Shown here piece by piece: positions 42,101 through 53,660 of a stretch of DNA of 64,000 bases (positions are counted from its first letter, which is position 1; each line of letters begins with the position of its first letter). The stretch spans positions 22,667,394 to 22,731,393 of the forward strand of contig CM065710.1 of the NCBI GenBank assembly GCA_017654935.2, given 5' to 3'. A model generated the notes under the pieces. It was given only the letters and a program-made list of their open reading frames with translations. It made no database searches and was not told where the DNA came from. A program made the translations under genes and the position numbers. This DNA comes from Phymorhynchus buccinoides (lineage: Eukaryota > Mollusca > Gastropoda > Neogastropoda > Raphitomidae).

Positions 42101-45100
42101 ATTCATAGCTGCACACAACACACAACAAGATGGCCTGTCAGGTGGTGTGTCGTCCATTCATAGCTGATGGCCTGTCAGGTGGTGTGTCACCATTCATAGC
42201 TGCACACAACAAGATGGCCTGTCAGGTGGTGTGTCGTCCATTCATAGCTGCACACAACACACAACAAGATGGCCTGTCAGGTGGTGTGTCGTCCATTCAT
42301 AGCTGCACACAACACACAACAAGATGGCCTGTCAGGTGGTGTGTCGTCCATTCATAGCTGCACACAACACACAACAAGATGGCCTGTCAGGTGGTGTGTC
42401 ACCATTCATAGCTGCACACAACACACAACAAGATGGCCTGTCAGGTGGTGTGTCGTCCATTCATAGCTGCACACAACACACAACAAGATGGCCTGTCAGG
42501 TGGTGTGTCGTCCATTCATAGCTGCACACAACACACAACAAGATGGCCTGTCAGGTGGTGTGTCGTCCATTCATAGCTGCACACAACACACAACAAGATG
42601 GCCTGTCAGGTGGTGTGTCGTCCATTCATAGCTGCACACAACACACAACAAGATGGCCTGTCAGGTGGTGTGTCGTCCATTCATAGCTGCACACAACACA
42701 CAACAAGATGGCCTGTCAGGTGGTGTGTCGTCCATTCATAGCTGCACACAACACACAACAAGATGGCCTGTCAGGTGGTGTGTCGTCCATTCATAGCTGC
42801 ACACAACACACAACACGATGGCCTGTCAGGTGGTGTGTCGTCCATTCATAGCTGCACACAACACACAACAAGATGGCCTGTCAGGTGGTGTGTCGTCCAT
42901 TCATAGCTGCACACAACACACAACACACAACACGATGGCCTGTCAGGTGGTGTGTCGTCCATTCATAGCTGCACACAACACACAACACGATGGCCTGTCA
43001 GGTGGTGTGTCATCCATTCATAGCTGCACACAACACGATGGCCTGTCAGGTGGTGTGTCGTCCATTCATAGCTGCACACAACACACAAGATGGCCTATCA
43101 GGTGGTGTGTCGTCCATTCATAGCTGCACACAACACACAACAAGATGGCCTGTCAGGTGGTGTGTCGTCCATTCATAGCTGCACACCACACACAACAAGA
43201 TGGCCTGTCAGGTGGTGTGTCGTCCATTCATAGCTGCACACAACACACAACAAGATGGCCTGTCAGGTGGTGTGTCGTCCATTCATAGCTGCACACCACA
43301 CACAACAAGATGGCCTGTCAGGTGGTGTGTCGTCCATTCATAGCTACACACAACAAGATGGCCTGTCAGGTGGTGTGTCATCCATTCATAGCTGCACACC
43401 ACACACAACAAGATGGCCTGTCAGGTGGTGTGTCGTCCATTCATAGCTGCACACAACACACAACAAGATGGCCTGTCAGGTGGTGTGTCGTCCATTCATA
43501 GCTGCACACAACACACAACAAGATGGCCTGTCAGGTGGTGTGTCGTCCATTCATAGCTGCACACAACACACAACAAGATGGCCTGTCAGGTGGTGTGTCG
43601 TCCATTCATAGCTGCACACAACACACAACAAGATGGCCTGTCAGGTGGTGTGTCGTCCATTCATAGCTGCACACCACACACAACAAGATGGCCTGTCAGG
43701 TGGTGTGTCGTCCATTCATAGCTGCACACCACACACAACAAGATGGCCTGTCAGGTGGTGTGTCGTCCATTCATAGCTGCACACAACACACAACAAGATG
43801 GCCTGTCAGGTGGTGTGTCGTCCATTCATAGCTGCACACAACACACAACAAGATGGCAAGCCCAGTGTTCATTTTGATGCACATGTGCATCTCTGACACG
43901 ACTCATATTTGACGCACTGGGTTATACAGTTTGGAAGAAAAGATATAAAAAATTTCAGAGAGACCCTCTAAAATATCCAGGTGACCCTCTTATAAATCTA
44001 GAGACATATTTCGCCCACTGATTCTGACCCCTCAATTTTGACACTAGAGTTAACACTGAAGCCACATAAACGGACTCCCAGACAAAAAGGATAGCGTGCG
44101 CATGTTGGTCACTGCAAACTGACCCGTCAGGTGGTCCCACATCCACCGGTAGCTGGACACACAGAGAAAAACATGATAGCAATTGTCTCTTCTGGTGGTT
44201 GCCTCTTGAACACCTGACATAGATTTACTCCTCTTGGACAGCTGGTTTTGGAATCGACAACCTGACAAACCAGGGTGTTGCTGTAAGTTGGCGCTTGAAA
44301 GTAGTAGCGTAAGACTAAGAGCAATGCCGCTGTACAATCCAGAAGATGCAGTGATGTCCCAAGTACCCATTCTTCTTCTTCGATCGCTCAGACAGTTTCC
44401 TGTCAATTATGAGCGCAGATGCGTCATGTTGCTGTTATGCACCTAACTAAAGAAATAGTTAGGCCCAGCAAGTCTGACTTCGGCTGGAGGAGCTCTTTTT
44501 GACAGTGTTTCTTGAAAAAAGGCAGGAGAATGGACCAGTTAGGCCAAAAAATAGTACATGAAGGGAAAAGGCAGAGTCAAACTCAAAGAGAGTGATAGAT
44601 TAGAGGAAGTTACAAGCACAGAACTTCCAGAAGGTGGGGGAACTATTTATACAAAAGACCCCCCAGTATCCCCACAGGGGGAAGTACCCATTTAAGGACA
44701 TAATCCTATTAAAACTGAAAATGTCCAATTCTCCCTGTCAGATCAAATAACCAATCCAAATTTAACACTGGCAGATTTGTTGTCCTATTGGTTTAAATGC
44801 AAGAGCCAGGACATTTTGTCCTGTTGCTTTTCTTGTCTCTCTTCCACCCTTGGTGCATCACTGATAGATGGGACAGCAAATAAACACACACACACCAAAT
44901 GAACCAACAAGCCCCTGACCTGGTGATATAACTCATGGAGGGAAACAGCTGCAGGCAGCTGACCCAGAACCCTCGGTACAGCCCGGACGCTCCCTCGTTC
45001 CTGGAGATCTGGCAAAAGGCATCGAAGGTGCCCTTGTACAGCGCGTGCCCCCGCTGGATCTGCAGGCGCGTCTTGATGAGCATGAAGGGGTACAGCAGGC

Positions 45101-45200
45101 TGCGGATGGTCAGTCCGCTGGCCAGAGTCATGGGGTAGTACTTGCGCTTGTCCATCATGCGCAGCTCGATCACCTGGATCTCATCCATCTCAAAACTCAT
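32908..45200 (-). CDS. SLC25A44: SLC25A44 mitochondrial solute carrier, complete CDS in five exons
   Basis: Inner-membrane carrier of the SLC25 family; the mammalian orthologue imports branched-chain amino acids into mitochondria. Exons on -: 45200-44920, 38773-38587, 37677-37473, 36947-36820, 33096-32908; 990 nt, 329 aa (human 314). Three carrier repeats are visible: YPFMLIKTRLQ (repeat 1), VPLDIVTQHL (repeat 2) and NPLDVIRARIQ (repeat 3). Other family blocks are GTFDAF..GLYRGF, GFLGFYKGYFVSLM..PNSALWWFFY and KGLSAR..VLGYETVKR. The first signature lacks the acidic residue (M in its place) and the second has Q for K, as I recall for the human protein. Start at 45200 gives an N-terminal length like the human one; a second Met is at 45188. 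All phases agree. Introns 1 and 4 are dominated by minisatellites. Confidence 0.93.
33185..33535 (+). mobile_element. Interspersed repeat family A, copy 3
   Basis: gtacaaagttcccccacctt to gacaaagacgaagaagaaga; same internal order as 25006 and 51345. In SLC25A44 intron 4. Confidence 0.65.
33538..33645 (+). mobile_element. Short LINE remnant
   Basis: Reads PERLRKVGLPALKYRGGDLM then EMYRMLAN, the post-RT tail of CR1-like ORF2 (compare LHKLDLPSLKYRRIRGDLI in the LINE at 59263-60426). About 100 bp left. Confidence 0.65.
35332..35802. mobile_element. TTAA-flanked piggyBac-type element in the 53-bp array
   Basis: TTAACTCTTTCTATAC at the left; ggccagcatggaatgagTTAA at the right; the array unit's own cattaacatt supplies the TTAA target. 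Right terminus shared with 27231-27701. Confidence 0.8.
35842..36221 (-). mobile_element. tRNA-derived SINE, copy 1
   Basis: On - from 36221: a tRNA-like head with box A (ggcacagtggtagcgcg) and box B (gagttcgaacctgggta), then gatgagacgataaaccgagg and tcccgtgtg body, a 30-nt G run (+ strand 36000-36030), and a tail with ggagcgc..-type wording near 35920. Inserted in the 53-bp array. Confidence 0.8.
36820..36947 (-). CDS. SLC25A44: SLC25A44 exon 4
   Basis: Acceptor tcggtgcag ends at 36948; encodes (D)GLTMVSPDWAPRLLIRTL..GPLSG.. NPLDVIRARIQ, the third carrier signature; donor gtgggt at 36819, phase 0. Confidence 0.92.
37080..37440 (-). pseudogene. Decayed tandem copies of SLC25A44 exon 3
   Basis: Best copy 37313-37440: tcactcaccggaaaacaaac, gtagaagaaccaccatagta, cctttgtacaaacccaggaa align with exon 3 and its donor. 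Shorter remnants at 37245-37320 and 37090-37170 share acccaggaacccctgtttga wording. All have indels and no intact frame. Confidence 0.75.
37473..37677 (-). CDS. SLC25A44: SLC25A44 exon 3
   Basis: Encodes AQQQKLASIQAVRVSDQ.. then VKQGFLGFYKGYFVSLM..PNSALWWFFYDMYS plus one base; donor gtgagt at 37472. Decayed copies of its 3' half lie downstream (37080-37440). Confidence 0.92.
37686..38580. other. SLC25A44 intron 2
   Basis: Purine-rich low-complexity stretch at 37850-37985 and 38290-38320; poly(T) on + at 38485-38503. No other feature. Confidence 0.6.
38587..38773 (-). CDS. SLC25A44: SLC25A44 exon 2
   Basis: Acceptor ttgtgtgcag (38774-38783), then c-TATGAATGG; encodes YEWTRHHLTGHFEVTN.. GGMASVVGQTLAVPLDIVTQ.. 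to GVHQ; donor gtagct at 38586. Its acceptor and first 30 or so coding bases are the unit of the 55-bp array upstream. Downstream in intron is an A/T homopolymer (38485-38503). Confidence 0.93.
38774..43858 (-). repeat. 55-bp minisatellite of SLC25A44 exon 2 acceptors (about 90 copies)
   Basis: Unit on -: tgttgtgtgttgtgtgcag, then ctatgaatggacgacacacc, then acctgacaggccatctt. This is the exon 2 polypyrimidine tract, AG and the first ten codons (YEWTTHHLTGH against the real YEWTRHHLTGH). About 5.1 kb and roughly 90 copies; shorter variants of 36-53 bp. Most differ from each other by only one or two bases. Recurrent blocks with the same variant order (for example 39384-39572, 39649-39837, 41333-41521, 42954-43123) show higher-order copying. 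Splicing into any decoy would read YEWTTHHLTGHLVVCCVQL and then stop. Confidence 0.95.
44040..44155 (-). pseudogene. Diverged duplicate of SLC25A44 exon 2 (2')
   Basis: On -: acceptor tgtgtccag, then SYRWMWDHLTGQFAVTN and MRTLSFLSG, matching exon 2 (SYEWTRHHLTGHFEVTN, TRTLSFMSG), then divergence and stop TAA. Third-position changes dominate in the shared part (tac/tat, acg/aca, ggt/ggc, ttt/ttc, cta/ctg, tcc/tca). Confidence 0.75.
44175..44690 (-). mobile_element. Interspersed repeats family B (44175-44340) and family A (44385-44690), inverted
   Basis: Reverse-strand copies: ttgtcaggttgtcgattcca and accctgg wording (B), and gaagtcagacttgctgggcc with tgacaggaaactgtctgagc (A). Adjacent, in SLC25A44 intron 1. 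Confidence 0.6.
44920..45200 (-). CDS. SLC25A44: SLC25A44 exon 1
   Basis: Encodes MSFEMDEIQVIELRMMDKRK.. to ..LFPSMSYIT plus two bases; donor gtcagg at 44919. Contains transmembrane helix 1 with YPFMLIKTRLQ and the GTFDAF/GLYRGF matrix segment. The phase joins exon 2 to give SYITS-YEW (human counterpart CYVTTYEL). Confidence 0.93.
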
Positions 45201-45950
45201 GATGTACACAAGCTGATGGCTGGGATTTTCTTGACAGTTGGCTGGGTTTTTTTGGTTTTTAGACTTTTGTCTCCTTTTTTTTACATGGTTTCCTGAGTTT
45301 GTAAACACTTTGCTGCTTTTTAGATTATAGTTTCCTGAGTTTTTAAACACTTGGCTGCTTTTTAGACAGTTGGGTGTTTTTTGGACACTCCGACAGTTAC
45401 CTGCGTTTTCATTAATTTCAAACAGTCAATTGCGTTTTTAGATTGTTGTTGGCAACAAATAATTTAAGCTTTAACAGAAATATTTACAGGCAGGTTTGTT
45501 TCCCTTCCACCGTCTTCAGGAAACCCTGCGACTCATATAACATTTCCTTGTGCCAAGGAAGCAAAACATTAATCATTTACACCACAAATAAAACTATACT
45601 GACTTCTTAGGTGTGTAATAAACCCACTATCTGATGCCTGGCTTCCAGCACAATGCTTAAAACAGCAATATCACAATATGTGGATCACACTGCTACACTT
45701 CCCAAAGCCAGTCAGTGATATATGTTGGTCAAAGCCAAGTTCAGTCCCTGTTTCTTTCTCACTACAGTTCCATTGAAGAAGACAGACCAAAGGAATCCTC
45801 CAGGAAAGATGGCACATGTCAAAACAGCCTTTGGCACAGACGCGGCAAACAAAGCCCTTGTGATGATCGGATCTGGTGAGGGCGTCCATCGGTCAATGCT
45901 CTCGCATCCTGTGCCTTTTCAGACCTCACCTGTAAACAGCAGAAATGGGA
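45201..45950. other. SLC25A44 upstream region
   Basis: Contains a duplicated 38-bp stretch (45288-45325 and 45329-45366, tttcctgagtttgtaaacac). No TATA or other promoter could be assigned. The 5'UTR and any upstream non-coding exon are unresolved. Confidence 0.5.
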
Positions 45951-48900
45951 GTCAAACGCTTACAGTGCACCTGTTCTCTTGTGATCATTGTAACGATAGT
46001 CAAACGCTTACAGTGCACCCTGTTCTCTTGTAATCGTTGTAACGATAGTCAAATGCTTACAGTGCACCCTGTTCTCTTGTAATCATTGTAACGATAGTCA
46101 AATGCTTACAGTGCACCTGTTCTCTTGTAATCGTTGTAACGATAGTCAAACGCTTACAGTGCACCCTGTTCTCTTGTAATCATTGTAACGATAGTCAAAT
46201 GCTTACAGTGCACCTGTTCTCTTGTAATCGTTGTAACGATAGTCAAATGCTTACAGTGCACCCTGTTCTCTTGTAATCATTGTAACGATAGTCAAATGCT
46301 TACAGTGCACCTGTTCTCTTGTAATCGTTGTAACGATAGTCAAATGCTTACAGTGCACCCTGTTCTCTTGTAATCATTGTAACGATAGTCAAATGCTTAC
46401 AGTGCACCTGTTCTCTTGTAATCGTTGTAACGATAGTCAAATGCTTACAGTGCACCCTGTTCTCTTGTAATCATTGTAACGATAGTCAAATGCTTACAGT
46501 GCACCCTGTTCTCTTGTGATCATTGTAACGATAGTCAAATGCTTACAGTGCACCCTGTTCTCTTGTGATCGTTGTAACGATAGTCAAACGCTTACAGTGC
46601 ACCCTGTTCTCTTGTGATCGTTGTAACGATAGTCAAACGCTTACAGTGCACCCTGTGATCATTGTAACGATAGTCAAATGCTTACAGTGCACCCTGTTCT
46701 CTTGTAATCGTTGTAATGATAGTCAAATGCTTACAGTGCACCCTGTTCTCTTGTAATCGTTGTAACGATAGTCAAATGCTTACAGTGCACCTGTTTTCTT
46801 GTAATTGTTGTAACGATAGTCAAACGCTTACAGTGCACCCTGTTCTCTTGTAATCATTGTAACGATAGTCAAACGCTTACAGTGCACCCTGTGATCATTG
46901 TAACGATAGTCAAATGCTTACAGTGCACCCTGTTCTCTTGTAATCGTTGTAATGATAGTCAAATGCTTACAGTGCACCCTGTTCTCTTGTAATCGTTGTA
47001 ACGATAGTCAAATGCTTACAGTGCACCTGTTTTCTTGTAATTGTTGTAACGATAGTCAAACGCTTACAGTGCACCCTGTTCTCTTGTAATCATTGTAACG
47101 ATAGTCAAACGCTTACAGTGCACCCTGTTCTCTTGTAATCATTGTAACGATAGTCAAACGCTTACAGTGCACCCTGTTCTCTTGTAATCATTGTAACGAT
47201 AGTCAAACGCTTACAGTGCACCCTGTGATCATTGTAACGATAGTCAAATGCTTACAGTGCACCCTGTTCTCTTGTAATCGTTGTAATGATAGTCAAATGC
47301 TTACAGTGCACCCTGTTCTCTTGTAATCGTTGTAACGATAGTCAAATGCTTACAGTGCACCCTGTTCTCTTGTAATCGTTGTAACGATAGTCAAATGCTT
47401 ACAGTGCACCCTGTTCTCTTGTAATCGTTGTAACGATAGTCAAACGCTTACAGTGCACCCTGTGATCATTGTAATGATAGTCAAATGCTTACAGTGCACC
47501 CTGTTCTCTTGTAATCATTGTAACGATAGTCAAACGCTTACAGTGCACCCTGTTCTCTTGTAATCGTTGTAACGATAGTCAAACGCTTACAGTGCACCCT
47601 GTTCTCTTGTGATCATTGTAACGATAGTCAAACGCTTACAGTGCACCCTGTTCTCTTGTAATCATTGTAACGATAGTCAAATGCTTACAGTGCACCCTGT
47701 GATCATTGTAATGATAGTCAAATGCTTACAGTGCACCCTGTTCTCTTGTAATCATTGTAACGATAGTCAAACGCTTACAGTGCACCCTGTTCTCTTGTAA
47801 TCGTTGTAACGATAGTCAAACGCTTACAGTGCACCCTGTTCTCTTGTGATCATTGTAACGATAGTCAAACGCTTACAGTGCACCCTGTTCTCTCGTAATC
47901 GTTGTAATGATAGTCAAACGCTTACAGTGCACCCTGTTCTCTTGTAATCATTGTAACGATAGTCAAATGCTTACAGTGCACCCTGTTCTCTTGTAATCAT
48001 TGTAACGATAGTCAAATGCTTACAGTGCACCCTGTTCTCTTGTAATCATTGTAACGATAGTCAAACGCTTACAGTGCACCCTGTGATCATTGTAACGATA
48101 GTCAAATGCTTACAGTGCACCCTGTTCTCTTGTAATCGTTGTAATGATAGTCAAACGCTTACAGTGCACCCTGTTCTCTTGTAATCATTGTAACGATAGT
48201 CAAATGCTTACAGTGCACCTGTTCTCTTGTAATCATTGTAACGATAGTCAAATGCTTACAGTGCACCCTGTGATCATTGTAACAATAGTCAAATGCTTAC
48301 AGTGCACCCTGTTCTCTTGTAATCATTGTAACGATAGTCAAATGCTTACAGTGCACCCTGTGATCATTGTAACGATAGTCAAATGCTTACAGTGCACCCT
48401 GTGATCATTGTAACGATAGTCAAACGCTTACAATGCACCTGTTCTCTTGTGATCATTGTAATGATAGTCAAATGCTTACAGTGCACCTGTTCTCTTGTGA
48501 TCATTGTAACGATAGTCAAACGCTTACAGTGCACCCTGTTCTCTTGTAATCGTTGTAACGATAGTCAAACGCTTACAGTGCACCCTGTTCTCTTGTAATC
48601 ATTGTAACGATAGTCAAATGCTTACAGTGCACCCTGTGATCACTGTAACGATAGTCAAACGCTTACAGTGCACCCTGTTCTCTTGTAATCATTGTAACGA
48701 TAGTCAAATGCTTACAGTGCACCCTGTTCTCTTGTAATCGTTGTAACGATAGTCAAATGCTTACAGTGCACCTGTTTTCTTGTAATCATTGTAACGATAG
48801 TCAAACGCTTACAGTGCACCCTGTGATCATTGTAACGATAGTCAAATGCTTACAGTGCACCCTGTTCTCTTGTGATCATTGTAACGATAGTCAAATGCTT

Positions 48901-49215
48901 ACAGTGCACCCTGTTCTCTTGTAATCATTGTAACGTTAGTCAAACGCTTACAGTCACCTGTTTTCTTGTAATCGTTGTAACGATAGTCAAATGCTTACAG
49001 TGCACCCTGTTCTCTTGTAATCGTTGTAACGATAGTCAAACGCTTACAGTGCACCTGTTCTCTTGTAATCATTGTAACGATAGTCAAATGCTTACAGTGC
49101 ACCCTGTTCTCTTGTAATCATTGTAACGATAGTCAAACGCTTACAGTGCACCCTGTGATCATTGTAACGATAGTCAAACGCTTACAATGCACCTGTTCTC
49201 TTGTGATCATTGTAA
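45951..49215. repeat. 49-bp minisatellite upstream of SLC25A44
   Basis: About 67 copies of a 49-bp unit (gtaacgatagtcaaatgctt; acagtgcaccctgttctctt) with 37-bp short units lacking tgttctcttgtaa. Two-state sites (acg/atg, cgt/cat, cacc/caccc) are shuffled. Blocks such as 46640-46800 and 46880-47060 recur almost unchanged. Confidence 0.94.
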
Positions 49216-49239
49216 CGATAGAAATATAAATTAGTGTCA

Positions 49240-51235
49240 ATGCTCGCACACATCGTTCCACTTTGTTACCAGCCACAAAGCAAAGCTGGTAAATTTTTCA
49301 GATAATTCTGTCTGTCTGTTCCTGGCTGAATGAGGCTGAATGACTATGTAGCCAGTTTGAATGGAGTGACCCAGGAGTAGGACCCTCAGATTTTGTATGC
49401 GGGTAGGTAGTTAGGACATCTAGGCCATGTTTGAAAATGAAAAAATATAGAATAATAATGACAATGTTGTGAACTACAATGTGTGAAGTGTTTTTGGTTC
49501 ACTGTGATATAAACCGCCCACAAAAAGTTAGGGAACACTTACCAAATCATCGATATTTCGTGGTTCATTCAATGTATTGACAAAACAAATGCAAAAATTG
49601 ACAGCAATAGGTAGAGCAGAAACATTTTTAGAAGTTTTTAAACAGGGGTACGCTACTTTTTGAAAATCACAACATACGAAAAATTCACAAGTATCAAGAA
49701 AGTGTCAATTAAGAATTAAAGAAAGATTAAAAAACTGGGTATATCCACCATAATTTGTCATGGACTATGCGCTGTATCATCCCACGCAGTGTATAAACCT
49801 CATTGTTCCTGTAGAATGACCTGCCACTCCAGCTGGAGCAAATCTAGTAGCTGCTCCAGTGTCTGCATGCTCGACGCCTCAGCTGGTCTCCAAGGTTTTC
49901 CTCAGGGTTCAGATCCAGACTGCATATGCTGGCCAAGTTAGTCGTACCCCTCCTGGATCCAGTTGTTTGGGACACGACCCTGGTGAGTACGACCCTTGTC
50001 ATCATGGAACCCATTCCCTAGTGCAAGCACATAAAGTGCTGCCGCAACAAGAACGCCTAGGGTCTCGTTGATGAGCCTCTGAGTGTTTAGGTTTCCTTGA
50101 ACGTGGTACAGTGGGGTTCTGTGATCAGCCAAGAAGCCTGCCCATACTATGATGGAACCCCCGCGTTGGGCTGTCACGTGCTGGATGCAGTCTTCATAGA
50201 ACCGTTCGCCTGGCTTTTTCCAGACTCCATGAGGATGATCCAGGATGATCTGAAACCCGTTAGTGACCAGAACTAATGACCCTGTTGATGTGTCCATCAT
50301 CCATAATGGTGACACCGGCCCTGGTGAGCAGCTTTGTGAGCTGGAGTTAGCCTGAGATGCTGTGTTGAGTGACGAGCGTAGAGTGGGACTTGGTGCATGA
50401 GGCTTAACCCTGTCCGAGTGGAGTTGTTGAGGTCAGCTGCTGTTCTTTGATGTCACCTGATGTGGCTGATCGGGATTATCTGGTCAACCGGGGCGTGCCA
50501 GGCAAAGTACTGGTTCACCCGTGTGCTGGTCCTTCTGGGTCTCCCTGACTGTTGACTTTCCTGGGCTTGGCTGGTGGTCTGGAACCACTGTTGCAGCCTG
50601 GTTATGACTGACGGGGGAGCTTAAAGTCAGTGACCCAATTTCAGCACAGCTACACCCTCCATCAGCCATGCCAGGGCTCTCCCTAGATCCGAAAGGTTTA
50701 TTTGTCACTATACAACCATCGTGATTCAGCAATTAATTGCACCATGTCACTGGTTAACATTTGGTTCTTTTGTGAATTGTACTCATTATCACAGTCCCCG
50801 ACTACCATGTGCTGAGTACAGTTTTGCTCAATTGATTATGTTGAAAAAATGCTGATGCGCTAAATCTGTCACAATTTTGGGGGATTTGGGCCTTTTCAAC
50901 TGACGTTTCCATAACAGCCAACAGCAAGCGCAAAACTTTTAAACATTCAGAATAAGGCCATGCCACTTACCTATGCGACTGCAAACATTTTGGCAAAGCA
51001 TTTTTAAAGCTAAAGCGAATAAGTAATGCATGTGCGTTTTGCAAGTGTTCCCTAACTTTTTGTGGGCAGCTTAGATTAATAATGATAGTGTTGTCAACTA
51101 GTGTATTGTATGATGTATTTTTGGTTGACTGAGAATGAGATAGAATAATAATGATAGTGGTGAAAATCAAGGTCATTGGTCAAAGGTCAAGGTCACTGGA
51201 GCCGAAAATGCTGCCGCATGACTCATGTTCTAGTT
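49240..51235. other. Repeat-like host DNA around the Tc1 element
   Basis: Left aagcaaagctggtaaatttt and right ggtcaaaggtcaaggtcact, gactcatgttctagtt wording suggest a dispersed, perhaps Helitron-like, repeat interrupted by the Tc1 element. A roughly 60-bp stretch (aataataatgacaatgttgt) is duplicated on either side of the insertion. Confidence 0.35.
49512..51071 (-). mobile_element. Tc1/mariner-type transposon 1 (degenerate)
   Basis: Inverted termini: gcccacaaaaagttagggaa at the left and ttccctaactttttgtgggc at the right; TA at both ends. On - at about 50315-49938 a frame reads GERFYEDCIQHVTAQRGGSI, IVWAGFLADHRTPLYHVQG, the middle of a Tc1-like DDE transposase. It is broken on both sides. Confidence 0.8.
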
Positions 51236-51344
51236 GGGTGGGGGTTTTTAAATCATGCAGACATAAATCCAAATGACCTAACCCCCTAATATATTTCTCT
51301 ATTAGTCTTCACTCAGTGGGATTTCCCAGTGGGGATACCGAGGA

Positions 51345-51630
51345 GTCTTTCTTACAAATAGTTCCACCACCTTCTGAGAGTCATGTGCATGTAACTTCCT
51401 CTAATCTTCCACTCTCTTTGACTCTGCCTTTTCCTTATGCTTACTGTCATCTACTATCTTTATGCCTTACTGGTCCATTTTCCTGCTTTTGTTCCAGAAA
51501 CTCTTACCAAGATTTTCTCCAGCTGCTGGAACTAATTGTTAGTTAGGCGCATAATGGCAGCATGATGCATCTGCACTCATAATCATACGACAGGAAACTG
51601 AGTAGTGAGTGATCAGCGAAAAAGAAGGCA
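51345..51630 (+). mobile_element. Interspersed repeat family A, copy 5
   Basis: gtgcatgtaacttcctctaa, gattttctccagctgctgga, tacgacaggaaactgag. Confidence 0.65.
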
Positions 51631-51639
51631 ATAGACCCA

Positions 51640-52362
51640 TGTATTAACTTGGAAGTGATTCTGTGCAGCATTTTATAAGAGTGGGGATGTACCCTGGGCA
51701 AAACATCTCCACAGTAGACCACTATAAACAAATTGTAGCCCAGCCTGCTGGAATAGCAGCTGCCCCAGGGCTCTGCTATCTGGCAGTCATCGTCGGAAAC
51801 GATTGACTGGCATACATACTCAGAAAGACAGTGACCCCCAAAAAAAAATAAACAAAAGGACACTTGCCACAGGTGGTAGTACTACTACTATAGACTAGAC
51901 TATACAGTGTGTCTGACTAGTGACTGACTACACGTTTGCCTGTAGTTGCATGAACTCTCTTATTCAAAGCCTCAATTAAAATTCAAGGTTGCTCTCCCGT
52001 GGCAAATAGTTTATAACGTTAGCTTATGTCTCTCTCTCCTTCAATTTCTCTTTCTAATACCAATTACCACTGAGCAGATGATCTCTGGAATGAGTGGGTG
52101 GAATTATATTGATTATATAAATATTCAATCGCAAGATAAAGTGCCCTTTAAGCTGGAAGTATAGTGTAGCAGCTTGATATTAGTGAATCACTGAATGACA
52201 GTGTTAGTTAATCATCACACACGCACACACTCATACACCCACACACACCTGACATGCACACACACTGTGCATATATACGCACAAACATGTTCACAACAAA
52301 CACCCACCCACAATGTGCATACATGTATACATGTGTATGTTGTGTGAGTGTGTTAGTGTTTG
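51640..52362. other. Intergenic spacer
   Basis: CA-rich from 52210 to 52340; otherwise nothing recognised. Confidence 0.5.

Positions 52363-52433
<71 letters not shown>
52363..52433. repeat. (GT)n microsatellite
   Basis: About 35 dinucleotide units. Confidence 0.95.
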
Positions 52434-52875
<442 letters not shown>

Positions 52876-53009
52876 ATATGAATGGGAGATTGAAGTGAAA
52901 ATGGTTGTCCCTTCCCCATTTCTTTTTCTCCCCCATCACCCATATTAACAAATGTCCCATTTGTGCCTTAAATGTCAGAGGACGTAATAATTAATTTATG
53001 ATCAGTGAA

Positions 53010-53034
53010 AAGGGGGGGGGGGGGGGGGGGGGGG
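53010..53034. repeat. G homopolymer, about 25 nt
   Basis: Uninterrupted G run; length may be inaccurate. Confidence 0.85.
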
Positions 53035-53289
53035 GACTGGAAATGGGTAAAAATGGGAGATCAGACACAATGGTACAAACCAAAGAACAATCAAAGTACA
53101 AAATATATAAAGTATCAATTAAAAGGAAATGTTCTGACAGAATAGGTGCTCATTTTCTAAAGTTAGAGTCTAATTCATAGGGTTTCTAACATGACATTTA
53201 AGTGCTTTCATAAATTTATGTCTGTCTTGATGGACACGATTTTAAATTAAAAAATAATAACAAAAATATTGTTCCTAATTTTTGTACTC

Positions 53290-53660
53290 AGCCTGAGGCT
53301 GAGTACAAGAAACTAGATTTATACAGATTAGGTCTGGGAAAAGAAAGTTTGTGTGTATGTCTGCTTTCGTTGCTAACAAATTTCGGGGTGATTTTCTTAG
53401 AGGCTATTCCATTTATATAAATTTGTTATAACAAACTTTCCTTAAATGGCAGGATGTTTACAAAAAGATTTGTAATCACATTTAGTGAGTGAACGAGACT
53501 TCAACTGTATTAATTTTATTGCTCGTTTGTGTAGACGATTTAATTGATTCAGATTTGTTTCGCTGCTATTGTCCCAAAGAGTTGATGCATAATTTATAAG
53601 GGATAAGATATGTGCATGAAAAAAACTTTCGCGTGCGTCAAGATTTTTCATGTGTGTGCG
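53290..53660 (-). mobile_element. LINE ORF2 fragment (CR1-like)
   Basis: On -: MKNLDARESFFHAHILSLIN, YASTLWDNSSETNLNQLNRL, HKRAIKLI, the region just after the RT active site in CR1/L2-like ORF2. 5'-truncated at a TG-rich stretch (53655-53740). Confidence 0.75.

Noticed and set aside
38795..43501. Many short ORFs reading MACQVVCRPFIAAHN
   Set aside because: Antisense frames of the 55-bp array of SLC25A44 exon 2 acceptors.
45722..46033. 103-codon ORF with protein-like text (MAHVKTAFGTDAANKAL)
   Set aside because: No family recognised, runs into the 49-bp array, and no splice context; treated as chance.
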